A stretch of 64,000 nt of DNA from Russula earlei (GCA_025769875.1 JAGFNK010000010.1:186001-250000), one strand, 5' to 3'. Numbered from the stretch's first letter, positions 33,501-44,544 are shown. Numbers and translations: made by a program. Notes: generated from the letters alone by a model not told the origin.

Positions 33501-35124
33501 CAAGACCCTCGAGGGCCACAATGATTGGGTCCTCGCCGTCGCGTTTTCGCCAGACGGCACCCGGATTGTCTCTGGGTCTTCGGATGGCACAGTCCGGATC
33601 TGGGACACGAGTACTGGCGCCACCGTCAAGACTCTCGAGGGGGGCCACAAAGATTCGGTCAGAGCCGTCGCGTTTTCGCCAGACGGCACCCGGATTGTCT
33701 CCGGGTCTTGGGAAGGCACAGTCCGGATGTGGGACATGAGTACTGGCGCCACCGTCAAGACCCTCGAGGGCCACAAAGATTCGGTCTTCGCCGTCGCATT
33801 TTCGCCAGACGGTACCCGGATTGTCTCCGGGTCACAGGATGGCACAGTCCGGATCTGGGACACGAGGGCTGGCGCCACCATCAAGACCCTTGAGGGCCAC
33901 GTAGATTGTGTCCTCGCTGTTGCGTTTTCGCCAGACGGCACCCGGATTGCCTCTGGGTCAGATGATGGCACAGTCCGGATGTGGGACACGAGTACTGGCG
34001 CCACCGTCAAGACCCTTGAGGGCCACAAAGATTCGGTCTTCGCTGTCGCATTTTTGCCAGACGGCCCCCATATTGTCTCTGGGTCAAAGGATCGCACAGT
34101 CCGGATCTGGGAAACGAGGACTGGCGCCACCGTCAAGACCCTCGAGGGCCACAAAGATTGGGTCCTCGCCGTCGCATTTTCGCAAGACGGCACCCGGATT
34201 GTCTCTGGGTCTTCGGATGACACAGCCCGGATGTGGGACACGAGTACTGGCGTCACCGTCAAGACCCTTGAGGGCCACATAGATCGTGTCCTCGCCGTCG
34301 TGTTTTCGCCAGACGGCACCCGGATTGCCTCTGGGTCAGATGATGACACAGTCCGGATCTGGGACACGAGTACTGGTGCCACCGTCAAGACCCTCGAGGG
34401 CCCCAAGGATTCGGTCGAAGCCGTCGCGTTTTCGCCAGACGGTACCCGGATTGTCTCTGGGTCAAAGGATTGCACAATTCGGATCTGGGACACGAGTACT
34501 GGCGCTACCGTCAAGACCCTTGAGGGTCACAAAGATTCGGTCACAGCCGTCGCGTTTTCGCCAGACGGCACCCGGATTGTCTCTGGGTCTTCGGATCACA
34601 CAGTCCGGGTCTGGGACACGAGTACTGGTGCCACCGTCAAGACCCTCAAGGGCCACAAAGTTTCGGTCACAGCCGTCACTGTTTCACCAGACGGTACCCG
34701 GATTGTCTCTGGGTCTTTGGATGGCACAGTCCGGATCTGGAATACGAATACTGGCGCCACCGTCAAGACCCTCGAGGGCCACGATTTCGTCTTCGCCATC
34801 GCGTTTTCGCCAGACGGCACCCGGATTGTCTCTGGATCCTCGGATGGCACAGTCCGGATGTGGGATACGAGTACTGGTGCCGCCATCCAGACCCTCGAGA
34901 GCCACTGGACATCAGCCCGTGCCATTGCGATACATGGCTTGTATTGCAGTATCGATGGGTGGGTCTTTAAAATTCATGGCACTTATAGCACGAGACTCTG
35001 TTGGGTCCCCGTGTCTTGCAGGCCAGAATGTCAAGATTCATACAAGTCTAGTCTAGTACTATGCTTACGAGGTCGCACCGTTATCCTGCACTTCCCACCC
35101 AGTCAGTTATCGCAGTCGTCTTAA
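30521..35124 (+). CDS. NACHT-WD40 NLR-type receptor with 12 near-identical WD40 repeats
   Basis: A STAND NTPase of the fungal NLR type, a class that includes allorecognition and cell-death receptors. N-terminal exons encode a helical domain (SLSVLKETAVAIPPPAGSII, NNINDIDELIGRVNTLEQSV, LQTIASRGRLTRILRSREDA), typical of mushroom NLR starts; exons at 31120-31430 are uncertain. The NACHT exon (31432-32892) has RFDCPDERKRHACFKDTR, Walker A IFWLSGVAGTGKSTIAQSV, Walker B SAVIVLDALDECKDN, sensor FLTSRPEP, LSGGLFIFAATAVRFI and VIHASFPDFIV. One extra base near 32880 shifts the frame into IEENIPLAMQYACRHWADHL and ALQLARQRLSA, which splices at 33148. Twelve WD40 units of about 42 residues (33388-34920) follow, then a short tail. 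Each unit reads close to DGTRIVSGS-x-D-x-TVRIWD. The frame shift means it is unclear whether the full receptor is made. Confidence 0.85.
33388..34920 (+). repeat. 126-bp tandem array encoding 12 WD40 units
   Basis: Twelve copies of a 126-bp unit, mostly over 90% alike by eye, with one unit a codon longer (GGH at unit 2) and one shorter (GHDF at unit 11). Differences cluster at the codons after SGS, two codons later, after VR, after GH, and around the following D and V. Confidence 0.85.
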
Positions 35125-35704
35125 GTGACTAAGATGACATTCGAATTGGCTTCTGGCGCTGCGCCCTTATATACATCTTACGTGCCAGTTCACCTTACAA
35201 CGCGTATAATTTCATTTCTTGTGAAAGAGAGGACAATAGTTGCAAATGTAATTGTCTGCCCTCCAGATTAGGGTTACCAGTGTAACTGTGTAAGTCAGCA
35301 CTGTAGCGTGCCGGTGCTGCCAAGAGGAAAGGTTTGTTCGCCCGAGGCGAACGAATAGACTCTGTACAGACGTGAAGAGGGAAAACACAGGCGAGAAAAG
35401 GGCCTGCGTCGAGTTGGGACCGTGAGCGACTAGGCGGGGTAGCTAATCGGGCGAGACTGTAGAACGTGAGACTATTGGGGCGATTGTGAGAAATGAGCGT
35501 CCGGGCCGGTGCTTCCTTTGATGCCTCATCCCCGAAGGCTCGCAATACGCTCGTCCACAAGGCTACTAGGACGCGGAGTGGAACGTTCACACACACATGC
35601 TTCCGTCCTCGCACCATGTGCCACGTATGACACACTAGCTGATCAAGCTGACGTGACCATAATACAGACGAGAGTGACGAAGTCTGGGCTCAAATACTTT
35701 CTCC
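35125..35704. other. Intergenic region
   Basis: 3' flank of the NLR. A 146-codon minus-strand frame (35195-35635) has no recognisable motif and is not called. The stretch ends with the left target-site duplicate of the LINE. Confidence 0.35.
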
Positions 35705-36842
35705 TTTTTTTTTTTTTTGGATAGCGTTTTATTTAGGTAGTTACAGGTACAGAACTACCTTAATAAGGGTAAGATAGCAGGAGAAAGTTAATTCAGCTCT
35801 ATCTGACACGCTGTAGCCGGTGCGGAGACCGGATGTGAGGGGTGAAATGCATTTACGCACGCCCCCCGGGGTTGCCGGTGTGGGGGCAGTGTGGGACTCA
35901 GGATACGCTGTTAAATGGCCGAGAAACTTACCGTAGCCTCCTACCCACTAAAACCTCACAGTTGAAGATCCAGTCATTCGGGAGGTCCATTGTTTTTCTA
36001 AGGACATGTTCTCAGGTGTCCCTCACTAGCTCAAAGGCCCTTTGATTAGTGTTGAGGTGATTTTGTTGTTGGTGAGCCTCATGTTGATGGCACGAAGCCA
36101 CCTTGTGTGGGTTTCAGTCTTGGATTACTTGTTCGCACCTCATGACCCAGATTAGGTGTGTGGCCTCTGAGATTGATATTTGGAGGAGGCGAGTGGCTCC
36201 TTTTGGGTTGCGTCCACAGCAGTTCTGGTCATGGTGTGGTTCATCATTTTGGTTGGGGAGGGTGAGGCATCAACAGCCTAGTATGGTGCCTAGACGATGT
36301 TGGGCCATAGTTGTGGCGCATGTGGCCACATCTCTCTCACTAGGGACCAGATGGTCCTGTGTTTCGGTGGGTTGGTTTATGTTCTTGGGGACAAAGGACT
36401 TTGTTTCGGGTGGTGAAAGGCAGGCTGGTGGTGGGGGTTTGGGTCATGTGTGGTTTCCACGTGGTTGTGGTGGCATGGTGTTGGTAGTGACAGTTGGAGG
36501 GGAGGGAGGTGGGAGTTGGGTAGGGTGTTCACGGGGGGTGCTGGTGTTGCTTGTTCGTTGTTGGGGAGCTGAGTGGTTGTATGGTATGGGTTGTGTGTTT
36601 ATGTGGGAGGAGTTCTCATTGCAGATTACGCTAGTGTACATAGTGATTGTGTTATGTATTGGTTTGTCCAGTCGGCCTGGTGGATGGTGGTTTAGTTGGT
36701 GAGGGGGTCGTAGTTTTACAAAGGCTCAGACAGGTGGCTCTGGCCTTGCAGAGCTCACTGTCATCCTCACTGCCTATCCTTGCCCTGGCTTTGCCGTGGG
36801 AAAATCTGGACCTGGTGGTGGTCGCGGTTCAAGGAGCCCCAT
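35705..36842 (-). mobile_element. 5'-truncated LINE (non-LTR retrotransposon)
   Basis: On the plus strand it opens with a run of 14 T (35705-35718), the poly(A) tail of a minus-strand insertion. It is bounded by a 14-bp direct repeat CAAATACTTTCTCC at 35691-35704 and 36843-36856. The minus strand near 36030-36210 encodes TRLLQISISEATHLIWVMRC and THTRWLRAINMRLTNN in shifting frames, followed by LRKTMDLPNDWIFNCEVLVG near 35950. This matches the C-terminal end typical of mushroom LINE ORF2 proteins (ESAHLIW...RWLxAINxRL...LPxDW...EVLVG). The reverse transcriptase and endonuclease are absent, so it cannot move by itself. Confidence 0.75.
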
Positions 36843-36856
36843 CAAATACTTTCTCC

Positions 36857-39800
36857 CCTTCATCAGGAAAAACCAGTCCGGTCTGTAGACACCGCTTAAT
36901 TCTGTAGACACCATAGACACCATAGCACAACAACATACTATGTAGTGCTCTATAGCATCATAGTAAGTCTATATTGCTCAATGTAGTTCCAGTAGTTTAT
37001 GACTATATTTATGTAGGCACAGTAGATGAAACCAAGTCTACATATCACTATGTAGGATGACTGAAATTCTGGTTGTCTATGGAGATGATCAGTTTACTAC
37101 ATTGCACTATGGAGACAATCAGTTTATTACATTGCACTATGGAGACAATTGTTCATTACATTGCTCTATGGAGACTATTGGTTATTATAATTATATTGCA
37201 CTATCGAGCCTTACTGATTGGCCATGCTACGCTGCATATTGTCCTCTCCTCTCCTCCCCAACCCACTCTCCCCTTTCCCATCCTCCCCCTCTCCTTCTCC
37301 CCTGATGACACTGTTTTTCTTTCTCGCCTCTCCTCTCCTGATGGGAGGCGGCCACGCACGTGAGTCGGTCAAAGTGGGGGTAAAAGGGTTTCTTGCTTGC
37401 TTTCTTTCTTTCTATTTCCTTCCTTTCTTGCCTTCATCCTAGAGATGAAGGCTGGTTTTTATGTACATTAGGACTGGAGCTAGACTAAATGGTATCCTAG
37501 AATGAGGGTAGCTAAAGAGAGGGAAATGTATTCTGAGATAAATGGGTATGGATGCATGTGATCGCGGCATTGAGGCGACAGGTGTAACGAAGCTAGGCTT
37601 TGGAAGGGTATAGTAAAGGGGGCTGTAGCAACGAGTGGGCACTAGTCGGCGTGGCCGAAATGCCGTGAAGGGGTGGTCGGCCAGGTCTCGAGCATTGAGG
37701 ACTTCTGCCTGATGAGGCAGTGGCAGGCGTGCGGGCGAGCGAACATGCGTGTGGGGTTGAGCGTGGGGGTATGCGTACGGGTGCGTGTGGGTGGTAGTGA
37801 CGTCGGAGGTGGAGGAGCGAGTGTGTGCATCGGAGGCGAGAGGCAGAGGGCGTGGTGTGCTTGCGTGTGTGACGTGGTGGTGGGAGAGTGGGAGTTGTGG
37901 GGCGCGCATGTCGGGCGTTTGGCTGTTGACTTGTTGACTTGTCTCTCACGGTGGGTGTGGGTGATGCTTGGTCAGCGTTGGCCAGTCCGCCGTGATCCAC
38001 GCCCAAGCCCGCAACTCACCTTACAGTGCAAAGGAGAGGAGAGGGGAGAGAGCACATGGGGAACATGCAAGTGAGAGTGGTCACGTGTGAAAAATGCTGC
38101 TTGCTGTCTATGTGAGTATGCAATGGGATGTTGACATATGTGATGGCAAGGCACAAGGTAAAAAAGGCCAACATGTGCAACTCGTCAACTTCAAACCTTT
38201 TTTGACAACGGCCTCTTCGTTTTTACTAATCGCGTTCATTTTCTTTTGCCGTCATTCTTCCCCTCTTTCCCCTCTCCTGCCCACTCTTCCTTCCCCATGG
38301 TCCCAGTTCAAGACTCTCAAGCTGCCAGTTTCATCAAGTTTTCACCAGCTATTACCCAAGTCACTCGAGTTTTCGAGTTTTCCCGTGCCATGTTGTTTCC
38401 GCGGGTGCGTTTTTTGTTTCGTTTTCACGCACTCTCTCATCATCTCCCCTCTCCTTCCTACTAAACAGCCTCTTGTTGGCCTTCAAGCTGCCTTCTCACT
38501 CCCTTCTTCTGTGTTACTGCAGTGGTGACGATGGGGACGACAACAACATATGAGAGGACTTGAATTTAAGTGAAAGAAAAAAAACGCACACAAACAACTT
38601 AACTAAAATCGTGCGCAGGGGAAAACATGCGTTGCTTGAAGGTAAAGTACGCTTGAACCGAAAGCGAGCTCCCGCACGCAGGAAATGGTATTTCAGGGGA
38701 TGGGCACATCACAGAAAACAAAAGTGTGACCCTTTCCCTAGGTCTTGCCAATGTGCGTTTCGGATTTCCTTTTACTTGCGCAATCTCACTGTCACAGTGA
38801 CAAGTACAACCATGCTCGGCGTCTTCAATGAGTGTCTTACGCATTCTGTGCGTTACCCTTTCCTTTGCTTTTCATTTTTTTGTCACTCCCCTCTGCTTTC
38901 CTTTGCACAGGCTTCGCGCAGCTTCAAAATGTTGAACACACGTTCATGTCTCGACTCACCTGTACCCTGGTGCTGTCTTCTGCATCATCCTTGATGCCTC
39001 CTCTTACCATGACAAAGCCACCGACACCACTGTCCAAGTCCAAGAAACAAGAGAAGGTGGCCCTCGCTCCCGGGCACAGGCCAATGAACAGTGAACAGGT
39101 GCGTTATTCCTTTTTGTTTTTGTGCACTCTCTCATACTCTCCGGCCTTTTGTCAAGTGCTCGGGGGGAGAAATGGACATATGGAGCGACAACGAGACACC
39201 GCTTAGAATGCATACGCAAATGACAACAACGGCTACGGGCGCAGTCCCAAGAAGTGCCGCGTGCGAGAGCCGGAACAGCGCCGCGGAGGTGAGTATCTGA
39301 CTGTAGTTCAAAAAATTAGTTAGCATTGATATGTGAAATATATATTGTTTCCTGACATTTGTGTGAATTTAAGTGCCTGAGTTGTTTATCATAACAATGT
39401 TGCAATCAGTAGAACATAAGCATGTGGTTAGCTACATAGGTATGGTTGATGATGGGAAGAAATGTACATTTATGTTGTTGATATAACATTGTATGATTTA
39501 TGTAGCATTGGTGGAAGAAATGTAGTCAATGGTGCTCTATATAACCCTGGTGGCGGCTATATAGAGTTTGGTGGTTGCTATGTAGGCATGAAACCTCGAT
39601 GGTTGTAAAGTTGCTACAGACACTATGGTAGCTATATAGCGCTACATAGCATTTTCGTTTTTTCCTGATGTTGACAAAACAAAATGAAAAGCAAGGAGAT
39701 ACAAGCCCGTAATTCAATGGGCAATGTAAATTTAACTACACGCGGGGAATGAATATGGTCTAGGCGAGGCTAGGACGGGTAACAAGCGGAGGTATCGCGT

Positions 39801-39978
39801 CACAGTCTGCAGCGACAGGTGAGCAAGAACAGCCGACGATACACTGATACTATACGGTCAACGTTAGTGAACACCGCAAGACCCGAATACACGACGGCAA
39901 TGCCGATTCAAAATGCGTTCATACGACCCTTCGGGTCGCTCGGAGGCAGTGCTAGTACTCAGGATAGACGGAGGCGCA
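36857..39978. other. Repeat-rich region without clear genes
   Basis: Contains AT-rich DNA with recurring CTATGTAG/CTATAGCA words (36900-37060 and again 39530-39660), a 30-bp minisatellite, a GT-rich low-complexity block (37720-37960) and CT-rich stretches. At 38270-39300 there are two similar segments, each with a GTGCGTT-T-rich-CACTCTCTCAT run (38405 and 39098), suggesting an old duplication. Short open frames here look unsupported. Confidence 0.4.
37078..37204. repeat. Minisatellite, about 30-bp unit, 4 copies
   Basis: Four imperfect tandem copies of a unit starting CTATGGAGACAATCAGTTTA and ending TTACATTGCA. The last copy is longer and more diverged. Confidence 0.75.
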
Positions 39979-40296
39979 CTAACACTTCGGCGCTGCTGGA
40001 AGCAAACACGAAAAAGAAAAAAGAAAAAAAAAAAAAGAGAAAATGGTCAACCCGGGGTCAGCTCGTAGATCCCAACCAACAAACTTACTGCTGATGCTAC
40101 TGCTGTCTCGCGTCTGGCGGCTAGATCTCGGGCGTGGACTTTGAGTGCGCGAGATGGCAACAACGTCCGCCGAAGCGGGGGCGAAGCCCTGCTTGCGCTC
40201 GAGCGCTTCGCGCACGAGCATCCACTGGCGCATGGTGTGTGCCGCGAGCTCCTGGGCATATTGCATTTTGCGGAGCTCGATCGTATCGACGGTCAT
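39979..40296 (-). CDS. Small conserved-looking fungal protein
   Basis: Starts MTVDTIELRKMQYAQELAAH and continues TMRQWMLVREALERKQ, a helical, charged segment, then a Ser/Arg-rich stretch. A GTAAGT follows DSSSIS, and a T-rich tract leads to an acceptor near 40000. I recognise the style of short mushroom proteins but not a named family. The 3' exon is uncertain: one splice ends at once, another would extend left through a Ser-rich sequence. Confidence 0.45.
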   Translation of the reverse strand: MTVDTIELRKMQYAQELAAHTMRQWMLVREALERKQGFAPASADVVAISRTQSPRPRSSRQTRDSSSISSKFVGWDLRADPGLTIFSFFFFLFSFSCLLPAAPKC

Positions 40297-40338
40297 GTTT
40301 TGTTTGACGGGAGTGATCGAGTAGGAGAGGAGAGTCAA

Positions 40339-41851
40339 GAGACGATAGTTGGTTTGTTTAAGACGAAACGTCGGGCACGGCGGAAAACCACTGTCATTTT
40401 ATACGGTCATGGTTTTCTTTTCTTATTTTTTTTTTTGTCCCGGGCGAGGTCTTTGGTACGACTTTGGTATTTGGTACGACGGGGGAAGGGATGTAAGAAA
40501 GGGGGTAATCGGGCGCGGGGCTCGCGCTATCTGCCCTAGTCCCATATCTCCAGCTCTAGCTCGTCCTCTCCCTCCTCTCCTCTCTTGCCGACTCCACGAG
40601 AGCGACAGCGAATGACGTTTTGGATCTGGATTGGAACCATAAAAATGAATCCGATTTCCAGCTTCCGAAATGAACAGCGACTATCTCCCGTTATATATCT
40701 TTTGGGCATCATCGATGGGGCCCCCGCTCCAACTGATGTCGGAAAATTAGGAGGCCATTATAATGCCATTATATTTCAACATAATTGCATTATAAATAAT
40801 GATAATGACCTCCCAAATCTCCGACGGAGCACAAAGCGCCTAGGGGTAGAGCTGCTATCTGACGCACCTAAAGAGCTTAATAGCAGGTTTCAAGCGCGAC
40901 ATGTGGTGCCAGTGGAATTCATCGGTTCGATGTCGTTCCAGGCCTCGGCTGAGAGCCTCTCAGGCTCCAGGCCTTACCCCTCTCTCTTGGTTGGTCTGGA
41001 GGGGCAGTGCGTCAGCGTGGAGCCCCGAGAGCCCCGAGTTATCGGGTAGCGTCGTCATGGCCGTTTCGGTCAATGACCATCCCTTTTTCTGAGTCCGGGG
41101 ACCGGCACCTCCGACCGTCTCTCCTTCTCTTCTCCGCCGTGTGAGCAATGAAATCAAATAATCACTACCTTTGTATGACATCGTTTGCAGAGTTTGGCGC
41201 ATTGCAGTCGTGAAGATCTGGTCCCACAAACAAGGTTTCTCGCGGTCTCCGTATGCACACTGGCATACTGCACGAGGCACGAGGCATAAGGTAGAACCAG
41301 AAGGCCATATGTGCGCCGTGACACCGAAATGAACATCTGTCTTTCCTGTGTTGATTCATTGCTAATCGGGCGATCAAAGAGCACGCTTTTTTTTGGCCAT
41401 TAATTTCGCGGCTTGATGGGTATGCGACGACGACGATGACGACATTGCACTCTACCATATGAGGTAACGTCATCGCTGTGGGGACTTGGGTAGAAGTCTT
41501 TAATATCAAACACAAAATACTTTGGATCAGGAGACTGTCACGTTGAGAATAACATTTACGGACGGGCGGGCAGCACATGGAAGTACATCATTAGGGGCTA
41601 GAATTGAATAGCTGTTAAACCGTTTGAGAAAAAAACCCTGATTTGCTACGCTACAGAGGATACGACGCTGGAGGGAAAGCAAACGACGAAAGAAAATGGC
41701 TACAAAAATATTAGATCCAAGAGATATGCGTATGATAATACAATGCTAAAAGTCTGTATATGCGTTGTGCGTTCGTCGTGATATAGACATCGAATGCGCG
41801 ACAAAAGAAACATCAAAGGCATCTTTAGGTCGTACACGGCCAGAAAGACAC
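40339..41851. other. Intergenic region
   Basis: No gene recognised. It includes a T-rich tract at 40418-40438 and an imperfect AT-rich inverted repeat at about 40744-40820 (GGAGGCCATTAT against ATAATGACCTCC), perhaps a tiny MITE. A 154-codon plus-strand frame at 40585 crosses this repeat and is not credible. Confidence 0.35.
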
Positions 41852-42871
41852 TCAAATGCGGGAAGAACGCCAGCTGCTGCTAGAGGATGCAGTACCCCTT
41901 GGCGTCGATACAGCATAGGCAAGCTGCGATGTGACTGGCTTGGCAGCAGCCGGACGTCCGCCAAGCATAACACCGCCTGTGAGAACCGTAGTCTTGCCAC
42001 CATCATAGTTCGTCACTTCCTTCTTTGACGTGTCCACGAAAACGCGAGCCTGTCCGGCCCGCTCGCGGGGGGAGGGCTTGGAGTTCTCAGCCCCAGCCGA
42101 CGAAACGGTGGTGACAGAGGAAGCATCAGAATCATCAGAATCAAACGAAAGCCACGAGCAGGAATCGGAGGATAAAGAACTGGATCGCGAATGTTGAGAG
42201 CCAGAGGAAGCAGGGGAGAAAGATTTTTGAGGGATGGTGGAAGGGAATAGGTTGTTGACTGGAGTCATCCAGGTTGGTTCGCGCAATTCGTCAGCAAGCG
42301 CGGCAAACAGTTGTTCTTCGTCTTCTTCATCTTCAATTCGCAATTGCTGCGCGAGCGATGGAAGGACGGTCTTTTGCACTCGACGGGCGAACGGTTGCGC
42401 CGGGAGTTGAAGCTGAGGTCGTACGGAAGAACTTGGGATCATGCTGGCAAACCTGTCATGGTCATCCTCCACATCGTTTTCGGACCAAACCGTGAGGAGT
42501 TTGCTGGTGGAGCCGGGCTCAACGAAGCGAACGGATACCAAACCGGGATCGACTATAAGGTCGAATTCGATGTTGCCGAGGGCTGTCATCCATTCAGACC
42601 ACTGAACCTTTGCAGCCACGCAAGAGGCATAGATCGGACGTGGAGGGGTCGAACGGGGAGAAAAGGAAAGGCAACGTCGGCCAGATCCACGGAGGGGCTC
42701 GGAAGGAACCCAGGACTGGGCATAATGGGCGGTCAGGTTTGACTCTAGGGCAAGTTGCAGTCTCAGGATCGTCGGCGCGGGCATGAACGCAATCAGAGGG
42801 CGGGTGATGTACGCAATGGCATGTGAAACGGTCGCAGAGATGGAGGTGAGGGAAGTGGCGGAAGAAGCCAT
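41852..42871 (-). CDS. BTG/Tob-type anti-proliferative domain protein
   Basis: An intronless-looking 339-residue frame. Residues about 15-130 fit the BTG/Tob fold: ILRLQLALESNLTAHYAQSW, VPSEPLRGSGRRCLSF (the W-x-P-x-x-P-x-x-GSG-x-RC core of the family), then a Trp helix (VQWSEWMTALG) and FDLIVDPGLVSVRF, matching the LxVDPxxVSxR signature. In animals these proteins bind the Caf1/CCR4 deadenylase and slow proliferation; here a role in mRNA deadenylation is inference. The C-terminal two thirds are Ser-rich and acidic, with a conserved-looking patch RVFVDTSKKEVTNYDGGKTT and VLTGGVMLGG. No obvious upstream exon. Confidence 0.75.
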   Translation of the reverse strand: MASSATSLTSISATVSHAIAYITRPLIAFMPAPTILRLQLALESNLTAHYAQSWVPSEPLRGSGRRCLSFSPRSTPPRPIYASCVAAKVQWSEWMTALGNIEFDLIVDPGLVSVRFVEPGSTSKLLTVWSENDVEDDHDRFASMIPSSSVRPQLQLPAQPFARRVQKTVLPSLAQQLRIEDEEDEEQLFAALADELREPTWMTPVNNLFPSTIPQKSFSPASSGSQHSRSSSLSSDSCSWLSFDSDDSDASSVTTVSSAGAENSKPSPRERAGQARVFVDTSKKEVTNYDGGKTTVLTGGVMLGGRPAAAKPVTSQLAYAVSTPRGTASSSSSWRSSRI

Positions 42872-44112
42872 TTGAGCGTTAACGTGAAGATTAAGATGGA
42901 GAGAGAACGATGAAATTCGAGATGTGGAAGTGAGCGTGAAGGTGAATCGTGAATCGACCTGCGATTCGGTGAACGTGAAAGTGCGACGATGTGGGAGAGC
43001 TGGTGCGTAGCAAGTCAGGGAGATGGTGAAACTGATGGAGCTTGAGTGTCAAAACATGGACGAACAAGTAAAATATGCTGCTACTCACCTAGTGAAATGT
43101 AGGTGGGGAAGGGGAAACCGAATACAAAGGGATAAAAATCGCAAGATTGAGAAGCGCCCTACAGGGGATGGGGAGGGTGGTTGGGCCACTGTCTGGATAC
43201 TTATACACGGCGAGTGGATGGGGTTAGGCCGAGGACAATGAACTGCGTTGTATCGACGGTTTAGCGACGAAGGACAAAAGCGGGCGGTTGGGGGAACAAA
43301 AGGCGCAACCCTTATACAACCCCCACAACAGGGACCCTTGTCATGTGACCGCGTAGGACACTATTGTCTTCAGGCGGTGCAACCTTCGGTCGTTCTCCGT
43401 CTTTTTGTGTTGCACAAGTCTTTCATGAAGGCGTATCTTCATTCCTTCTTGTGGTCAGCGTTTCCATGCAGACGCGAGCAATACATATCGGGTGGCCTCA
43501 GTAGATATACCGAGAAGCCAAGTCCCGCGGCTCTGACGTGTCAGGGCCGTTTGGGAGCTTCGCCCTCCATCAGAAGAGGAGTTTCCAACTCTATACAGAG
43601 CTTGGGCCTTTTAAACGCTCGTACCACATTATTGCTGACCTAGCACTATAAGGGCTCGTTTCTTGGCCTTAGCTACGCATACTATATGTCCCTCGAGGCT
43701 ATGCAAGTAGCCCCAGTTGTGCGTTTGTAATGGCATTGTCAGGTCGGTCCACAAAGATTACCGCGGAAGAAGGGGCATGGGCGCGACCGAGTCATTACCG
43801 CGTCTAATTACAGTAAAGAAGACCGCCGAAGGCACGTAATCGAAGGCAACCAGTGGACAAGGAACGCGGCGATGAGCGGGCGAGCATGCTGCATTTCTTC
43901 TGCTCGTGGGGGATAAAGGCGTAATGCCATTTCTCGGCAACAACCGTGAATTTTGAAATCTCCGAATGAACTCTAACTTTGTATCTGCTGCATAGACAAA
44001 CAACACGCGCGAACGAAATTAAGCCCCCCCCTTCAACCACTCGCCCTTTGCGCACAAAAACGTCGTTGGCCTTCTCAAGAAAAAAGGGCTTCTCGCAGAC
44101 AAACGATAAGTC
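42872..44112. other. Intergenic region
   Basis: Promoter side of both the BTG/Tob gene (-) and RPS27 (+). Several short frames without motifs; nothing called. Confidence 0.35.
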
Positions 44113-44544
44113 ATGGTCAGTCTCCATGTCATCCTGCTCGATTGTATGCTCGCAATATTCATGCCCTATGAAATTAGACTCTCGCCGTCGATCTCCTCAA
44201 TCCCTCTGCTGAGGCAGAGTCGAAGAAGCACAAGCTGAAGCGTCTCGTACAATCCCCCAATTCCTACTTCATGGACGTGAAATGCCCAGGTGGGTGGAAA
44301 TGAGCGTGCGATTGGCATGAGTGCTTATACCTGGCCGGATCCTCGTAGGATGCTTCAGCATTTCCACCGTCTTCTCTCACGCGCAGACCGTCGTCATCTG
44401 CAACTCGTGCTCCAGCGTACTGTGCCAACCTACGGGTGGTCGGGCGAGGCTCACCGAAGGTAAGCTCCACCCCGTGATCGATACTCTTCTCGCATTGAAC
44501 AATCTCTGCGGTGCCAGGCAGCTTCATACCGTCGGAAGAATTGA
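44113..44544 (+). CDS. RPS27: 40S ribosomal protein eS27
   Basis: A zinc-finger protein of the small ribosomal subunit. Four exons: a 3-nt exon with only the ATG (44113-44115, donor GTCAGT); 44178-44289 coding [38 protein letters not shown]; 44349-44459 coding [36 protein letters not shown]; and 44522-44544 coding ASYRRKN and a TGA. The four cysteines CPGC...CNSC form the C4 zinc finger. Splicing restores the family C-terminus (RRKN). Length (about 83 residues) matches. Splitting off the start codon is common in fungal ribosomal protein genes. Confidence 0.88.

Noticed and set aside
33390..34514. 374-codon open frame on the minus strand
   Set aside because: It is the antisense of the WD40 array; the periodic 126-bp unit keeps the reverse frame open. 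No domain of its own.
34286..35056. 256-codon plus-strand frame in another phase of the array
   Set aside because: Same cause: repetition keeps all phases open. The WD40 phase has the clear domain signature.
36103..36702. 199-codon plus-strand frame rich in Gly and Trp
   Set aside because: It lies within, and antisense to, the truncated LINE; GT-rich composition keeps it open.
37439..38006. Overlapping Thr/His/Pro-rich frames on the minus strand
   Set aside because: Low-complexity GT/CA-rich DNA; frames in both strands are open and none shows a domain.
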